A stretch of DNA of 64,000 nucleotides from NCBI RefSeq assembly GCF_947242115.1, contig NC_074717.1, positions 38,144,201 to 38,208,200 of the forward strand. Reading direction: 5' to 3'. Under the pieces are notes generated by a model. That model searched no databases and was not told the DNA's origin. It was given only the letters and a program-made list of their open reading frames with translations. Shown piece by piece: positions 45,601 to 56,800 of this stretch (positions are counted from its first letter, which is position 1; every line of letters begins with the position of its first letter). Origin of the DNA: Biomphalaria glabrata. Taxonomy: Eukaryota; Mollusca; Gastropoda; Planorbidae. Position numbers and translations under genes: made by a program.

Positions 45601-47888
45601 TCACTAAAAAAATGCACAAATAATAAATAACATTTAATAGCATGTGAAATTCTTATCTGGTTTATCAAATTTGTCTTGAAATCAATGTCTTTATAAACCT
45701 CTCTTTGGAAATTATATTTCTATCCTATGCATTGGAGACTAACAATCCATATAGCATGTTTGTTCTTTTCTGCTATTCCTATTTTTTTCCTTTTTTTTTC
45801 TTTTTTCTTTGTTTAAATAGCCAGCTAAACCCAGTTTTAACTCTTCTCTTTTTTGAGGCTAAAGGCTTAATATGTACACTCACTTTACTCTTACCGGTAT
45901 TAGGAGGGTAGACAACCCACTCAACAGTTTCCGCTAGAGAAGACAAAGGTTGTTTAGGCCAAAGCTTGTACTGCTCACAGTGCAGCAGCAAATCCAACTT
46001 TTCTGATTCCTCTCTGTGCTTTATATGCTGAGGGAAAAGAAATATTTATATCCAATGACAACTACCATATGTACTAGCTATTGGACTACTTAATGTAAAA
46101 GTATACTTCAGAAGTTGAGTTTTTTTTGTTGAAAACTCTCATATAGATTTTGGAGAAAAATGATCAATGGATCTTGTGTGGTGACTGTTAGGGTTCATTT
46201 CTTAGCTTGGCTCAACTTAGCTCCTTAGTTACTTAAATACTCAATTACAAATTACTCACAAATAAGAACAATGAATACTCAATATACTTCAACTCTTAAT
46301 TCCATCTTTCAATGAATAACAAAACTCTTTAATATCAAATAAAGCGCACAATTATATCACTCTCAAGGAATAATACAAACACCAGTCCAGGAAGCGACTA
46401 TCCAACCTTCCTTGACCGGGAAGAAGACCTCACTAACTAACACACTTTCTCACACATTCAACGAAGACTTAACCATTCAGTTCATAACACGTGCAAGACT
46501 ATTCATATAACAAAGGGATAAAACTAAAATATCAAAGTAATACTCTTTCTCGCCATACCTCTCCCTGACAGTGACCCAATGGCCCAACAGACTATGGGAT
46601 AGGTGAAGGTGGTATACATTATGGCCATCAGTGGAAGTCATTATAATAGTGTTTCATTTTTTTCTAAAGCTTATCCCTGATTCTATCTAAATCAAAGCTG
46701 GCTATTTTCTAGTCTTAACTACCAAATCATTTGAACTCTTGAACTCAGCATACCCTACAGATGACCTTCATACTAGAAAATAATTATTCAATTATTTGAG
46801 TTGAAAATTTGAGCTCTGTACTGTGCGGTTAATGCTTTCCTAGATAGAATAGAAAATTTCTTTAAATGATTTTGAGAAATTTTGTTTTTAGATTTAAATG
46901 CTAACTTCTCTTATGTATTTCTGAGGTTTATTCTGGTGCTCTTATTATTTGTTTGCTATGCTGCTAATGTTGTGATGGTACACACCTCACAAAAAAGTTT
47001 TACTATCTCCAGTTCTATTTGTTTTAAACATCACACAATAAAACAAAACACTTTTTTTTTTCTAATCACAAATTTTAATTCTAAAAGATTTTAAAAGGTA
47101 GTAATAATAATAATGCATCTTTTGAAATTTAAAACAAACTTTGAATCATTTTTAATAGAAATATATTTGATATAGTATGATTGACACTTACCTCTTTGAT
47201 ACGTCTATAGTCACTAACAGTAAACTTGAGAAATTCACAGTTTGGTTCCAGTGTTATGACACTAAGTTCTCTGTAACAAAAAAAAAAAAATTAAATCAAA
47301 TAATAGGTACAGTGATCCTTTGCATGTTTTAATCAATTTCACCCAATGTGGAATGGTTAGACATGAGCCAAATTTGTATGATTGTCTAGAAAATTTAGAT
47401 AATGAGATTGAAGCACCAAAAGAAGTTGATACTTTCCCAATCATTTCTATCAATACCATGATATTAAATGTAATTTGGGAAAATGATAATTAATAAATCT
47501 TTTGTAAAATTAAAATGTTCTTGTTATGTTACTCAGGGGGGGGGGGTGAGTTTATTTTTTTTTCAATTTGTTACAAGGGGGAGAGGGGGTTAAAAAAGGT
47601 GTTTTTTGGTATAACATAATATCCAAACATTCCTACTTTAAGCCTATAAATGTGTACAAACTGTTTTTGAATGTAAAAAATATATATTTACAAAAAATAC
47701 TGTATAACTAACTCTTGATATTATTTTCTATAAAAATTGTTTTCCACTTACTCTGAAAAGGGATCCTCATACGTTAGCCAAGTCCCGAAACATTCTCCTG
47801 CTGAAAGCTACCAAGAAAATTAAAATTATATCTGGTTAAACTTAAATATTTTGAACAATAAGGAAATGCTACTACTCAAATAAACATA

Positions 47889-47969
<81 letters not shown>

Positions 47970-50900
47970 TAATGAATAAATCTTACTAGAGGTAAATCAT
48001 CCTCATCACAACATGTAAATTTTGAGGGGTACACACCATCCACACCTGCTACCAGATATGGTGTGTATTTAGGCACCACTGAACCTTTTAGAACCATGTG
48101 AATGCCAGTTTTACCATAAACTGTTAATAAAAAGAAATATGGTACTTAAGAGTTGCGTAACAAGGAAATTTAATGGTAAACTATCTATCATACAATATTC
48201 TTACAAAAAATAATATTTTTATTTTTTAACAAATGTTTACTATTTTTTTAGCAAATATACATTTAAAAAAATTTTTCATACATTAAATTTTTCTTAGAAT
48301 ATAGACCTGCTTGTGAGCATTTAACCGCAAAAGACTTTTTAAAAAACTTAAGTATTTAAAACATTTGTATGGTTTGAACAAAAGGCTGTCAGGTCATGTG
48401 GTATGTGCTCCGTACTGATGTTTGATGGTCTGGGGTTTGAACTCTGCCCCCTGTCATCCTCCAGTAGATTTGGGCTAGGATGAATGAATATCTAAAACAT
48501 TTAAAACAATTATTTTTTTCTCACCCACAAAATCGTCATCTGGCCAAGTCTCCAGTTGAGCTAACACAGACAACTCCTTCAAAACATCTGGTTCAATGTT
48601 GTTTTTAAAAAAGTCAAAATTTTGAAGATTAGAAAAGATAAGATCATTTTCAGTTGCTGTTCGTTCAAAAGGACTAAATTTGGAAAGAAAAATAATAATT
48701 TTTTTTTTATATGTATGCAATAATAATTATGATGTCAGTATTGTTCTAAACCTGGTGGTGACACAGATGGGGGTAGTGCTGTGTGTCTTTAGCCTACCCA
48801 AATCGCCACAGTCCAGTGCAGGACGAGTGGTCAACCGTGACCAGTGACAGTACACGCCAGTACGGCAAGGACCAGTGTAGTAATATTACGGGCAAAAGTG
48901 ATCAACTGGAGTGGTCAAGAAGGTTCGAGGCCAGTAGAGACACTATATAAGAGCGAGTGTGTCAGAATCACTTCACTTCACGTTACCTCGCAATGTGACC
49001 AGTACGAGGCGAGAACCAGCACGGTGTGTGAAGTCAGGCGGAGCAAGACTAGGTTTTTGTAAAGACAGTGTTAATGTTGTTACCAATTGTGATGTATTGA
49101 AATTAAACTGACTGATACTTTGGAGCCCTGAGTTGTGAGGTTCTTTAAGTTCGTTGTGTTGTGTGGTGCAGTTAGAAGAGAGCCTGGATAGTAGGAGAGA
49201 TCGTAACAGTATCTTACTGATTTGTCAAAATCTGATGTAAATCTGTGCACTTAATGCTTTATCAAAATTTGACATAAATCATTGCACTTACTGCTTTGTT
49301 AAAATCAGATGTAAATCATTGCACTTACTGTATTTGAAAATTTCATGTAAATCATTGCACTTACTGCTTTGTTAAAATCTGTCGTAAAGTTTGTATACTC
49401 TCTCTTTGAAGAACTTTTTTATCTTCTGTTTTCTTTACACGGTGAAGAAGAGGCAAATAATCTCTAACATCAAAACTTGGTTGTTCTGAGGCATTCACAT
49501 TTTGTAGAGATTTGGGGGATGTAGCTAGACGATAAAAGAGGAAAGTGCAACAAATTAACAAGTCCAAGCAAGTAAATGATAATATAACATACAAACCAAA
49601 CAATCTTTAAATATAGTGAACTTTAGGACTAATATTATGTTTCATTCTTATTTATTCTAGAATCTGTAATCTCTATATTTATATATTTACATATTTTAAT
49701 AAAAATTGTTTAATTGAAGTTAATTTGTTACATTACAGCTTATATAAGTAGTAAGTAGATTTATTTGAGGAATCGACCTAATCAGAATTGTTTCCTTTTT
49801 ATTCTTGCTTCAGCTATTAGATAAATTAGATAAATATACAATATATAAAACATAATACATAAATTTGTGTTTATACACTCCAATTACAGTAAAGAGCTTA
49901 TCTCCCCTTTAAGTCTGACTTACTTGTGTTAACAGCTAGAGTGTTTAGACTTGAACTTGAACTGTTCTGTTCTCTACAATAGCAAACAATTGTGACAGTA
50001 TGATTCAAACATTTTATATTACAAATAAATGAAATTTACATTTTAATAAAATAGACAAACAGGCAAGCATGCTGCCACATAAACACACATATGATAATGT
50101 ATTTATTATATCTATGCATTTAATTTCAATAAACTTTAATTTTTGTTCAGTTATAGGAAATCAAGAAGGTTATGACAGGAAAAATTTTCCATAAAGTAAA
50201 CACTAACTCTATCACATGATAAAAAAAATTTAAAAAAAAAAAAGGAACCTCCAGCTTAAAATAAATAATGCTACAGATATTTTTTCTCTTGTTGACTGAG
50301 GATAAAAAGATTGTTTGAGGAAAGAGCAGATATGACAGTAATATTTTTGATGAAATCACAGGGCGAATAAATGCTAGACATTTAAAAATTATCAATCAAA
50401 CATATTACATAAAAAAAAATTCTTTTAAATAATTTTCCAATTAGAAAAAACTACAACCAAATAACTTATGAATAGAAAAAAATCTTTGGCAAACATTTAA
50501 TTTAATTTTAAATCAATAAGTGACAATTAAAACTTACTTTTCTTTATCATTATAATACTGTAGACATCTTTTGACAGGAGACTCTGGCATAAATACTTTT
50601 TTATATTCTAGCATGAATGTTTCATGATCTATCTCTGAATAGGCAGCATTTCTGTCACTGTAGAATCATTTTTACAAATAAATTATTAAAAATACGTTCT
50701 AGTTTAAGCTAATTATAATTTAAACTGCAATATAATCATAAATTCTTTGCATGTAAAATTCTTTTTTTTTTTTTTTTTTTTTAGTAATTTTTTAAACTTA
50801 ATTTATTTGTATATACATAACATTTAAAGACTGCATCACAAACAAAGAGATTAGAGACAAGGTTACTGCAGTGATTGGACCCCTTGATGACCTGCTAACT

Positions 50901-52930
50901 ATCATAAAAAAAAAAAATCAAAGTTAAAAATCAATGGCCATATTACAAGGTCTTCAGGGCTTGCAATAAGACCTTCCTTCAGAGAACAATACCAAAAAAA
51001 AAAAAGAAGAGGCAGACAGAGAAAGCGATGGGAAGACAACATAAAAGAATGGACAGGCTTGCCATTGTAAGAGGTTCTAACTAAGGCAAAAGACAGAGAG
51101 GAATGAAGACAGTTTACAAATCTTGCGTGGTGCCCCAACAGTCCCACAGACTAAGAGATAGGAAAAGGTAAGGTAAAGATAAAAAACATTTGTTGTGGAA
51201 AATGGCATTGCTAAGTTACACAGAGACTACATTACAAGTTTGCAGCAAAATCAAACTTTTGATGGGGTCATGCCTAGTGTAAAAAAAAAAAAAGCAAAGT
51301 CAGCTGATATGAATATTTCTCAAAATCCTCAGACATTGTGATTTCCCACAATGATACATACAGATAAAAAGAGAGTCAAGTGATTCAATAAAAAATGGAC
51401 TTTACAATGAGAAAGAATCAAAAAAAGAGTAAAAAAAGAAGCTGTTCAGTAGATAACCTGTTATGTCTCTAAGACTTTGGAACGTGACGAAGGTGAAATG
51501 ATATCTTAGAAATTAACCAAAAAGCATGACATGATGTACTACTTACATTAAACCTTAATAATAATAATAACATAAATAATTATTTATTTATATAAGGCTG
51601 TTAACTAACATAATGTAGGCTCAAGGCACCCTAAGAACCAAAGTTAAAGTAGCAAACTAATTTAAATAAGTTTTAAACAAGTAGGTCTTAATCTTAAATG
51701 TAGTAGTGAAACTTGTTGTTGGGTCTTAATGTTGTTTGTCAATTCTAAACCTTTGCTCTTTGTACTAAAAAATTTCCAAAAACTGTAATTTATGAGAAAA
51801 AAAACACTTAGAAATAAAGCATAAAAAATGAATTCTCTGAATGGAGTGATCAGTTCACTAAGATAAGAGTGTTTCATTGCATTCATTTAAGTTAGTGAAC
51901 ATGGACTTAGATAATCTTTCTACTCTTAAAAGTGTAACCTATTTCATGACATTAATAATGTAATTATAATTGTAGGCTATAAATAGGCCTAATATATTTG
52001 AAGCAGTATAATGAACAGAGATCTAACAGGCAAAACTAACAGTAAGTAAAAAATTAATACTGATGTGGCATTAGTAATATAAATAATATTTTTTAAATAT
52101 TTGTTTTTGGCACATCAGCACAATTTAGGCCATGTCATATGTCCAATATCAATATATAATAATAATTCAAGCTTTCACAAGTAGATGATCTGTAGTGTTA
52201 TGTAATAATATTAAATCAAGAACTAAGAAATTGTATAAAGAAGATCTTTGCTGGAGTAAAAATTCTACCAATTATTACACAATGGGGAAAAAAACTGAAA
52301 GAAACACAAATAATTTGTCATAAACTTACTTTGCTTTATTGGTATTTACAGGGCAGAGCCATGAGAGCTTTTTGTAGTCAATGAGTGGTGTTTTTACGCT
52401 GCTATGAACTAGAGAATACACATAAAACTAAGGATAACACACTTTTTATTCATTGTTAAAAAAAAATTAATATTAAAGAAAACTCCTTCATTGAGATGAC
52501 ACATTAAAGCTAGTGAAAAAAGGAAGGCAGAAATACATGTTCACAAATCTATAAAGAAAAACTTAAAACTTATTTTTATAAGGTCATAAGCTAATTTACT
52601 AATAACATTAACATAATCTTAATGCATAAGACATGATTATATTATATTTATATGATAAATGGTCTGTTTTGTTATTCAATCAATGCTTCACACAATTAAA
52701 TGAAATGCTATATGACAACAGAATGGTAGAATGAAAAATGCTCTCATTAAATTATGATTATCAGTAAAATGATTAGAGATCTTCGATCTATAACTGTAAA
52801 ACCTACTTGGAATTCTTATGTTAGGTGGTTTATCTTTTACTTTGATTAGTTGTAGATCTGATGAACAATTTGGAGGATTCTCTTTATAGAATGATCTAGA
52901 TCTATTCGTTTTAATTTTCGTCGATGTCAT
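42693..52930 (-). CDS. CNBD1: CNBD1-like cyclic nucleotide-binding domain protein, fourteen coding exons
   Basis: Exons in order: 52930-52807, 52408-52330, 50657-50538, 49973-49924, 49524-49365, 48673-48525, 48120-47987, 47807-47752, 47270-47192, 46027-45895, 45146-45037, 44317-44167, 44008-43941, 42824-42693. Every junction is GT-AG, phases agree, and the frame closes at 514 aa (TAA). Landmarks match remembered human CNBD1: DYKKLSWLCPV near 50, DHETFMLEYKKVF near 79, VLKGSV near 240, KLDLLLHCEQYKLWP, and GKLSQYSSFAEISLLLDEPL near 408-427. Two cNMP folds are visible (about 195-310 and 350-440). Both phosphate-binding cassettes are degenerate: FGTWL lacks the Glu of FGE, and the second has FAE but PLTCS where the sugar-phosphate Arg would be. 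Canonical cAMP binding is therefore unlikely. The function is poorly known; the gene is head-to-head with TMPPE. The longer frame upstream begins with TTG, so the ATG at 52930 is used. Confidence 0.85.
44722..44861 (+). repeat. Perfect 70-bp tandem duplication
   Basis: ttccaaaagttgttttctaa through ctgcaaatgt is repeated twice without a difference that I see. Weaker related copies precede it from about 44510. It lies in intron 11 of the CNBD1-like gene. Confidence 0.9.
45262..45447 (+). mobile_element. SINE-like repeat, copy 2
   Basis: Contains a B-box-like agagttcaagccctg, then ccagcaggaggtttagacta and ctgaaggaatgtcagaaact, parallel to the copies at 41588 and 48382. The phrase gtctgggcatgga is locally duplicated at its head. 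It lies in intron 10 of the CNBD1-like gene, antisense. Confidence 0.6.
46150..46625 (+). mobile_element. LINE C-terminal fragment split by a solo LTR
   Basis: The left part tggagaaaaatgatcaatgg then atcttgtgtg, and the right part cccaatggcccaacagacta then tgggataggtgaaggtg, are the two halves of the LINE tail seen whole at 51090-51175. The halves are separated by the solo LTR at 46186-46570. Confidence 0.65.
46186..46570 (+). mobile_element. Solo LTR (385 bp) in intron 9 of the CNBD1-like gene
   Basis: Begins TGTTAGGGTTC and ends CCCTGACA, with a perfect 5-bp duplication GTGAC on both sides (46181-46185, 46571-46575). There is no internal region, so it is a solo LTR left by recombination. 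The family is unknown; the strand given is arbitrary. It is inserted into a LINE fragment. Confidence 0.8.
47520..47595 (+). repeat. G-run in CNBD1 intron 8
   Basis: A run of about nine G after ctca is followed by a T-rich stretch and gggggagaggggg. Simple sequence. Confidence 0.7.
47894..47967. repeat. (TA)n microsatellite
   Basis: About 74 bases of alternating TA in intron 7 of the CNBD1-like gene, about 20 bases from the exon at 47987, next to its 5' splice site. Confidence 0.95.
48382..48508 (+). mobile_element. SINE-like repeat, copy 3
   Basis: Carries ggctgtcaggtcatgtggta, the best B-box-like sequence of the family (ggggtttgaactctg), and a cagtagatttgggctaggat block. It lies in intron 6 of the CNBD1-like gene and runs almost up to the exon at 48525. 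Confidence 0.6.
48742..49208 (+). mobile_element. Solo LTR (467 bp) in intron 5 of the CNBD1-like gene
   Basis: Begins TGTTCTAAACC and ends GATCGTAACA, flanked by the 4-bp duplication GTAT (48738-48741, 49209-49212). A TATA box (ctatataagagcg, near 48943) and a later attaaa give it plus orientation, antisense to the gene. It is GC-richer than its surroundings. It is a different family from the whole gypsy element. Confidence 0.78.
49209..49395 (-). repeat. 37-bp tandem array carrying copies of a 5' splice site
   Basis: Five units at a 36-37 bp period; the block cttac(t) recurs at 49213, 49250 (as cttaat), 49287, 49324 and 49360. On the minus strand each unit contains the end of CNBD1 exon 5 (tttaacaaagca) and its donor gtaagtgcaat. 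The unit at 49360 is the one I use as the real exon end; three of the other four keep GT. Confidence 0.85.
50820..51185 (+). mobile_element. LINE ORF2 C-terminus (longest copy of the DREEWRK-type family)
   Basis: The plus strand reads, with small frame breaks: KDCITNKEIRDKVTAVIGPL, DDLLTIIKKKKSKL, NGHITRSSGLA, RRQTEKAMGRQHKRMDRL, then a DRE-like stretch and SCVVPQQSHRLRDR. This is the usual tail of a CR1/RTE-like LINE. Poly-A tracts interrupt it twice. It lies in intron 2 of the CNBD1-like gene, antisense. Confidence 0.75.
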
Positions 52931-53819
52931 ATTAAAAAAAAATAACAAGGTATTGTTTACGTATTTTTTTTTAGTTTAGAATATTATAGAAAAGTGTTGC
53001 CAAACGTTGCCCTAGAAGCACTTCCTTTCATAAGAGTAAACTATCAACACGTAAATGTTTTTATCTGTAGATCTATAGACACTATAGTTTTTCTCTAAAT
53101 AGATCTAGATCTATACATAAATCTATTAAAAATTATTGGAAAAGTATATAGATTAAAAGGTTGCGAGTGTATAATAAATTAATTTTAGCTCATTTGAATT
53201 TGAAAAATAGTTTACCGATACTGGCAATAAATAGAGTTTTCATAAAGATTATGCATATAATTCTAAAAACAGCTGTTAGTACATCTATCTTCTGGATAGC
53301 TGTATCTAGGTTCATATATCTAGGTTCATAATTTTGAGTCTACTCTAAACTCTAATCTCAATGTACATCTAGATCTATAGATAGAGGGGTCTAGAGTCTA
53401 GATCTATATCTTCTTTATAGACTCTAGAGTCTAGATTTAGATCTCAATATCTAGATCTATGTTTGACAGACTTCACGCAAGACTAAGAACATGACTTCAG
53501 ACTTGTCATCATTATAATTATAATCATTTATAATGTCAATAATCAATAATGATAATTCAGATAATGAAAAATGGAAGTTTTCAAGATCGAAGATGCTGAT
53601 GACTGATGATGTCACTGATTGTGACTGATGACCAACCCTAGAATCTAGGGCCTAGTTATAGAGTCTATCTAGAATTACTAGACTTGTCTATATAGATTAT
53701 AGATCCTAATCTCGATCTAGATTTAATCTAGAGTGGAGACATGATAGGATAGTTTGTGACTAGTTGTATTACTTGTATTGCAGTAGATTAACAGTAGACT
53801 ACTCAGATTTCTAGCAAAA
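52931..53819. promoter_or_regulatory. Divergent promoter interval between the CNBD1-like gene and TMPPE
   Basis: Only 889 bp separate the two start codons. The interval is packed with TCTAGA/AGATCT palindromic blocks (53085-53110, 53320-53465, 53640-53735). A shared bidirectional promoter is the simplest reading. I see no reliable TATA box. Confidence 0.5.
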
Positions 53820-56800
53820 ATGCCTCTATCAAACTGCTCAAAGATAAGCATAAGTATTTTGACTATAATAACAATAATTGGAGTTCAGTTCATCATTCTT
53901 TCTTTTAGCAGCTTCCAAACAAAAGCTAGAATTATGCGAGCCAATTTCGTACTTGGGATTCAGGTGATAATGCTTACATTTTCACTTCTTGTTTGGAGAA
54001 CGTTCAAAGATTGTATGTTTGCCGACAATTTTTTCTCCTCATTAGAGGAATTTATTTCTGGAAAGATACTGGGTAGATTTAAATTTAAAGAAAAGTCAAT
54101 GCGAAAAAGCTCTGAAAGTGACTTAACTGCTGGAGCCGAGTTAATACAAAATAGAAGATGGACTCTGTGGAAAATTGTGCTTTTCTTTTATCTATTAATG
54201 TGTCACACAAGTTATTTAACAAACTTATATTTTATTGGAAAGGATCCTTATTGGATTGGCTTGATTACATATGCTTGTCTAGGCTCTTTTATTCAACTGA
54301 ACACAGGACTATTAATCATTAAGACAGTATCTCAAATTTTGAATATACTCAAAATAAAAAAAACAAGTCAAAGGCTTTCTTATTATCAACTTTCCAGTAA
54401 CCAAAAAGCTATTTTTTCATCAGTTTTTATGCTATGCGCTTCTGTTTATGGACTATACAATGCTTCTCAACCTCCTGTTGTTAAAGATGTGAAAATCCCA
54501 ATTAGAGATTTACCAGTTGGTCTCAATGGACTGAAGATAGTACAGCTAAGTGATATTCATCTGGGACCAACTGTAGGATTTTCAAAACTTAGCAAAATTG
54601 TAACAATTGTTAATCAAGAAAAGGCTGGTAATTCATTTTCTATTTTATTATTAAATAATTTGCTATTTAGACAGTTTAGCAATTATATTTGTTATTAAAA
54701 CAGAGAAGGAAAACTTGTACAGCTAAACCATAACATGGGAAAAGACTTGAGAGTCAACTTTGATGAAAAGTCAGGAGCTGGTTGTAACACCATTATTATC
54801 ACTCAATTCTCTGGATGTTACTTTGGGTTCTTGTGTGTGTCTTGTTTCTTTAGTATCACGACAAACATTAAAATTCACTGACCAAGGTACTTGTTAGTGG
54901 ACAATATATTTATTAATATAAGACTGTAATTGATAAGTAATCCAGCCATAAAGGCATAATACATGATTGAATAATAGCTTCAAGAACAAATTACAAGTCC
55001 AACTTCTGAATACACTTTACAATGATGCTTAATAATAATTTATGCCTTACAACAAATATCTTTACTATGTCATATGTCCTTCCTCTCTGAGGACAAGTAA
55101 CAACTGTTGTTCTATCTCATGGTTTCAGCTCAGACTGAGGTTTATCCCTGTGAGAAGAACACAAAATATTATAAGTGACTACATGTCACAATGAGTCTCA
55201 AACGAGGCTGTGATACTGGTGACAGTACACAGTGCTAATTTCTGTCAGATCCTTATATGAGAGTGGGTACATGACAAATGGTTGGATGACTCTGAAACTG
55301 CCTGGGGAGTCTGGCAGCACATGCTCCACCCAAATCGAGAGGACCCGTGGTGGAGGCTAAAAAGGTCGGAACAATCGATAATAGCGCAGTGGCGTACTGG
55401 ACACTGCCCCATTGGTGCGTACTTTGCCCGGTTCCAGCCAAACTTTGATGCCCGTTGCCGACACTGCAAGGAATCAGAAGAGACAGTGGTGCATGTCTTG
55501 CAAGAGTGTCCGCACTGCGGGGTGACGTATCCAGTGGTACACTTAATTTGTATGGAAGCTATGAGGCACTACACCACACAGCAGAGTTCCTTACCAGGGC
55601 ACTACGGGAGACCTAGGTCTCTCTACCTTGTCACCAATTGGAGTTCATCTCAGGCAGATCCTGCTATGCTGCTGATCCCAAATGTTTTTTTGCCGTTCCT
55701 TGTGACTCAAATAGCTGTATGGAGAATGGGGAATAGATGTTTGGGTGACAATGTTCCAAACATAGCTAATGCTCAGGCTTTCATCTTAACAAAAATCCTT
55801 TTAAGTTGTTTGTGTTGCCAACCCAATTAAATATAAGTTTCTGTGATTGGATTAAAATTGTTCAGAAATCCACAGGCAGTTGTTTCTCTTATACATGTAT
55901 ATATATGCACATATATATATATATATATTATATGTAATTCAATATCAGCATCCTCTGCCTTGGAGCCAACCCTTATGACACAATACTAATACTACTAAGT
56001 AAAATTAGTTAAAAAAAAAAGGAAAAATTGTTTTTAATATCTGTATAGTGTTTGTGTGTACATGTGTAATTTGAGCATTTTGAGTTACACCCCTTACACC
56101 TTCCTTTTATATAAGATGCAAAGTGACTTTCCATAAACTTTCAATAAATTCGTGCCTATGTACAAAGTGATTTTAAGTTTAAAAAGTTTTACCCTTTACC
56201 TTCACCTATTCCTTAGTCTGTTGAACTGTAAGGGTACCACACATTCCTCCCTGTCCCCCTTTGCTTTGGATATAATTTTCGCCCAATGACAGGCCGAAAA
56301 GTTACAATTTGGTATTAGATACCAAGAATTGTGATGACATGGAGTCCAATACGAGGAATGAGCAAACAGGGACATCCTCATATTACTTGGCACCACACCT
56401 TCAGGTAGGACCTCAAAACAGTGGACACCAGTTATTGCCAATGACAGATCTTTATGGAGACGGCTTGCCGCCAATGCGCTGAAGGGCGCGAGAGGACGTA
56501 AGTCTAAGTAAGTAATTAGATTAGTTCATTTTACAAGGTGTTACAGACTTCAACTAAAGCTAAGGGAAAAATATATAAAATAAATAATACATCAGACTTA
56601 CACATACACAGATCTTGAGCTAGTAGGTGGCTTATAATTTTTTCTTGTACATGATCCAGTCACATTGTTTTGGGACATAATGTTTAACTGCAGATACTCA
56701 AATGAAGAATGACAACATTTTACATATTTTAGCTTTGTCATTTAGATGTTGTTGTTCTGACTGGTGACCTAGTAGATGGTAGTGTTGTATTTCTACAAGA

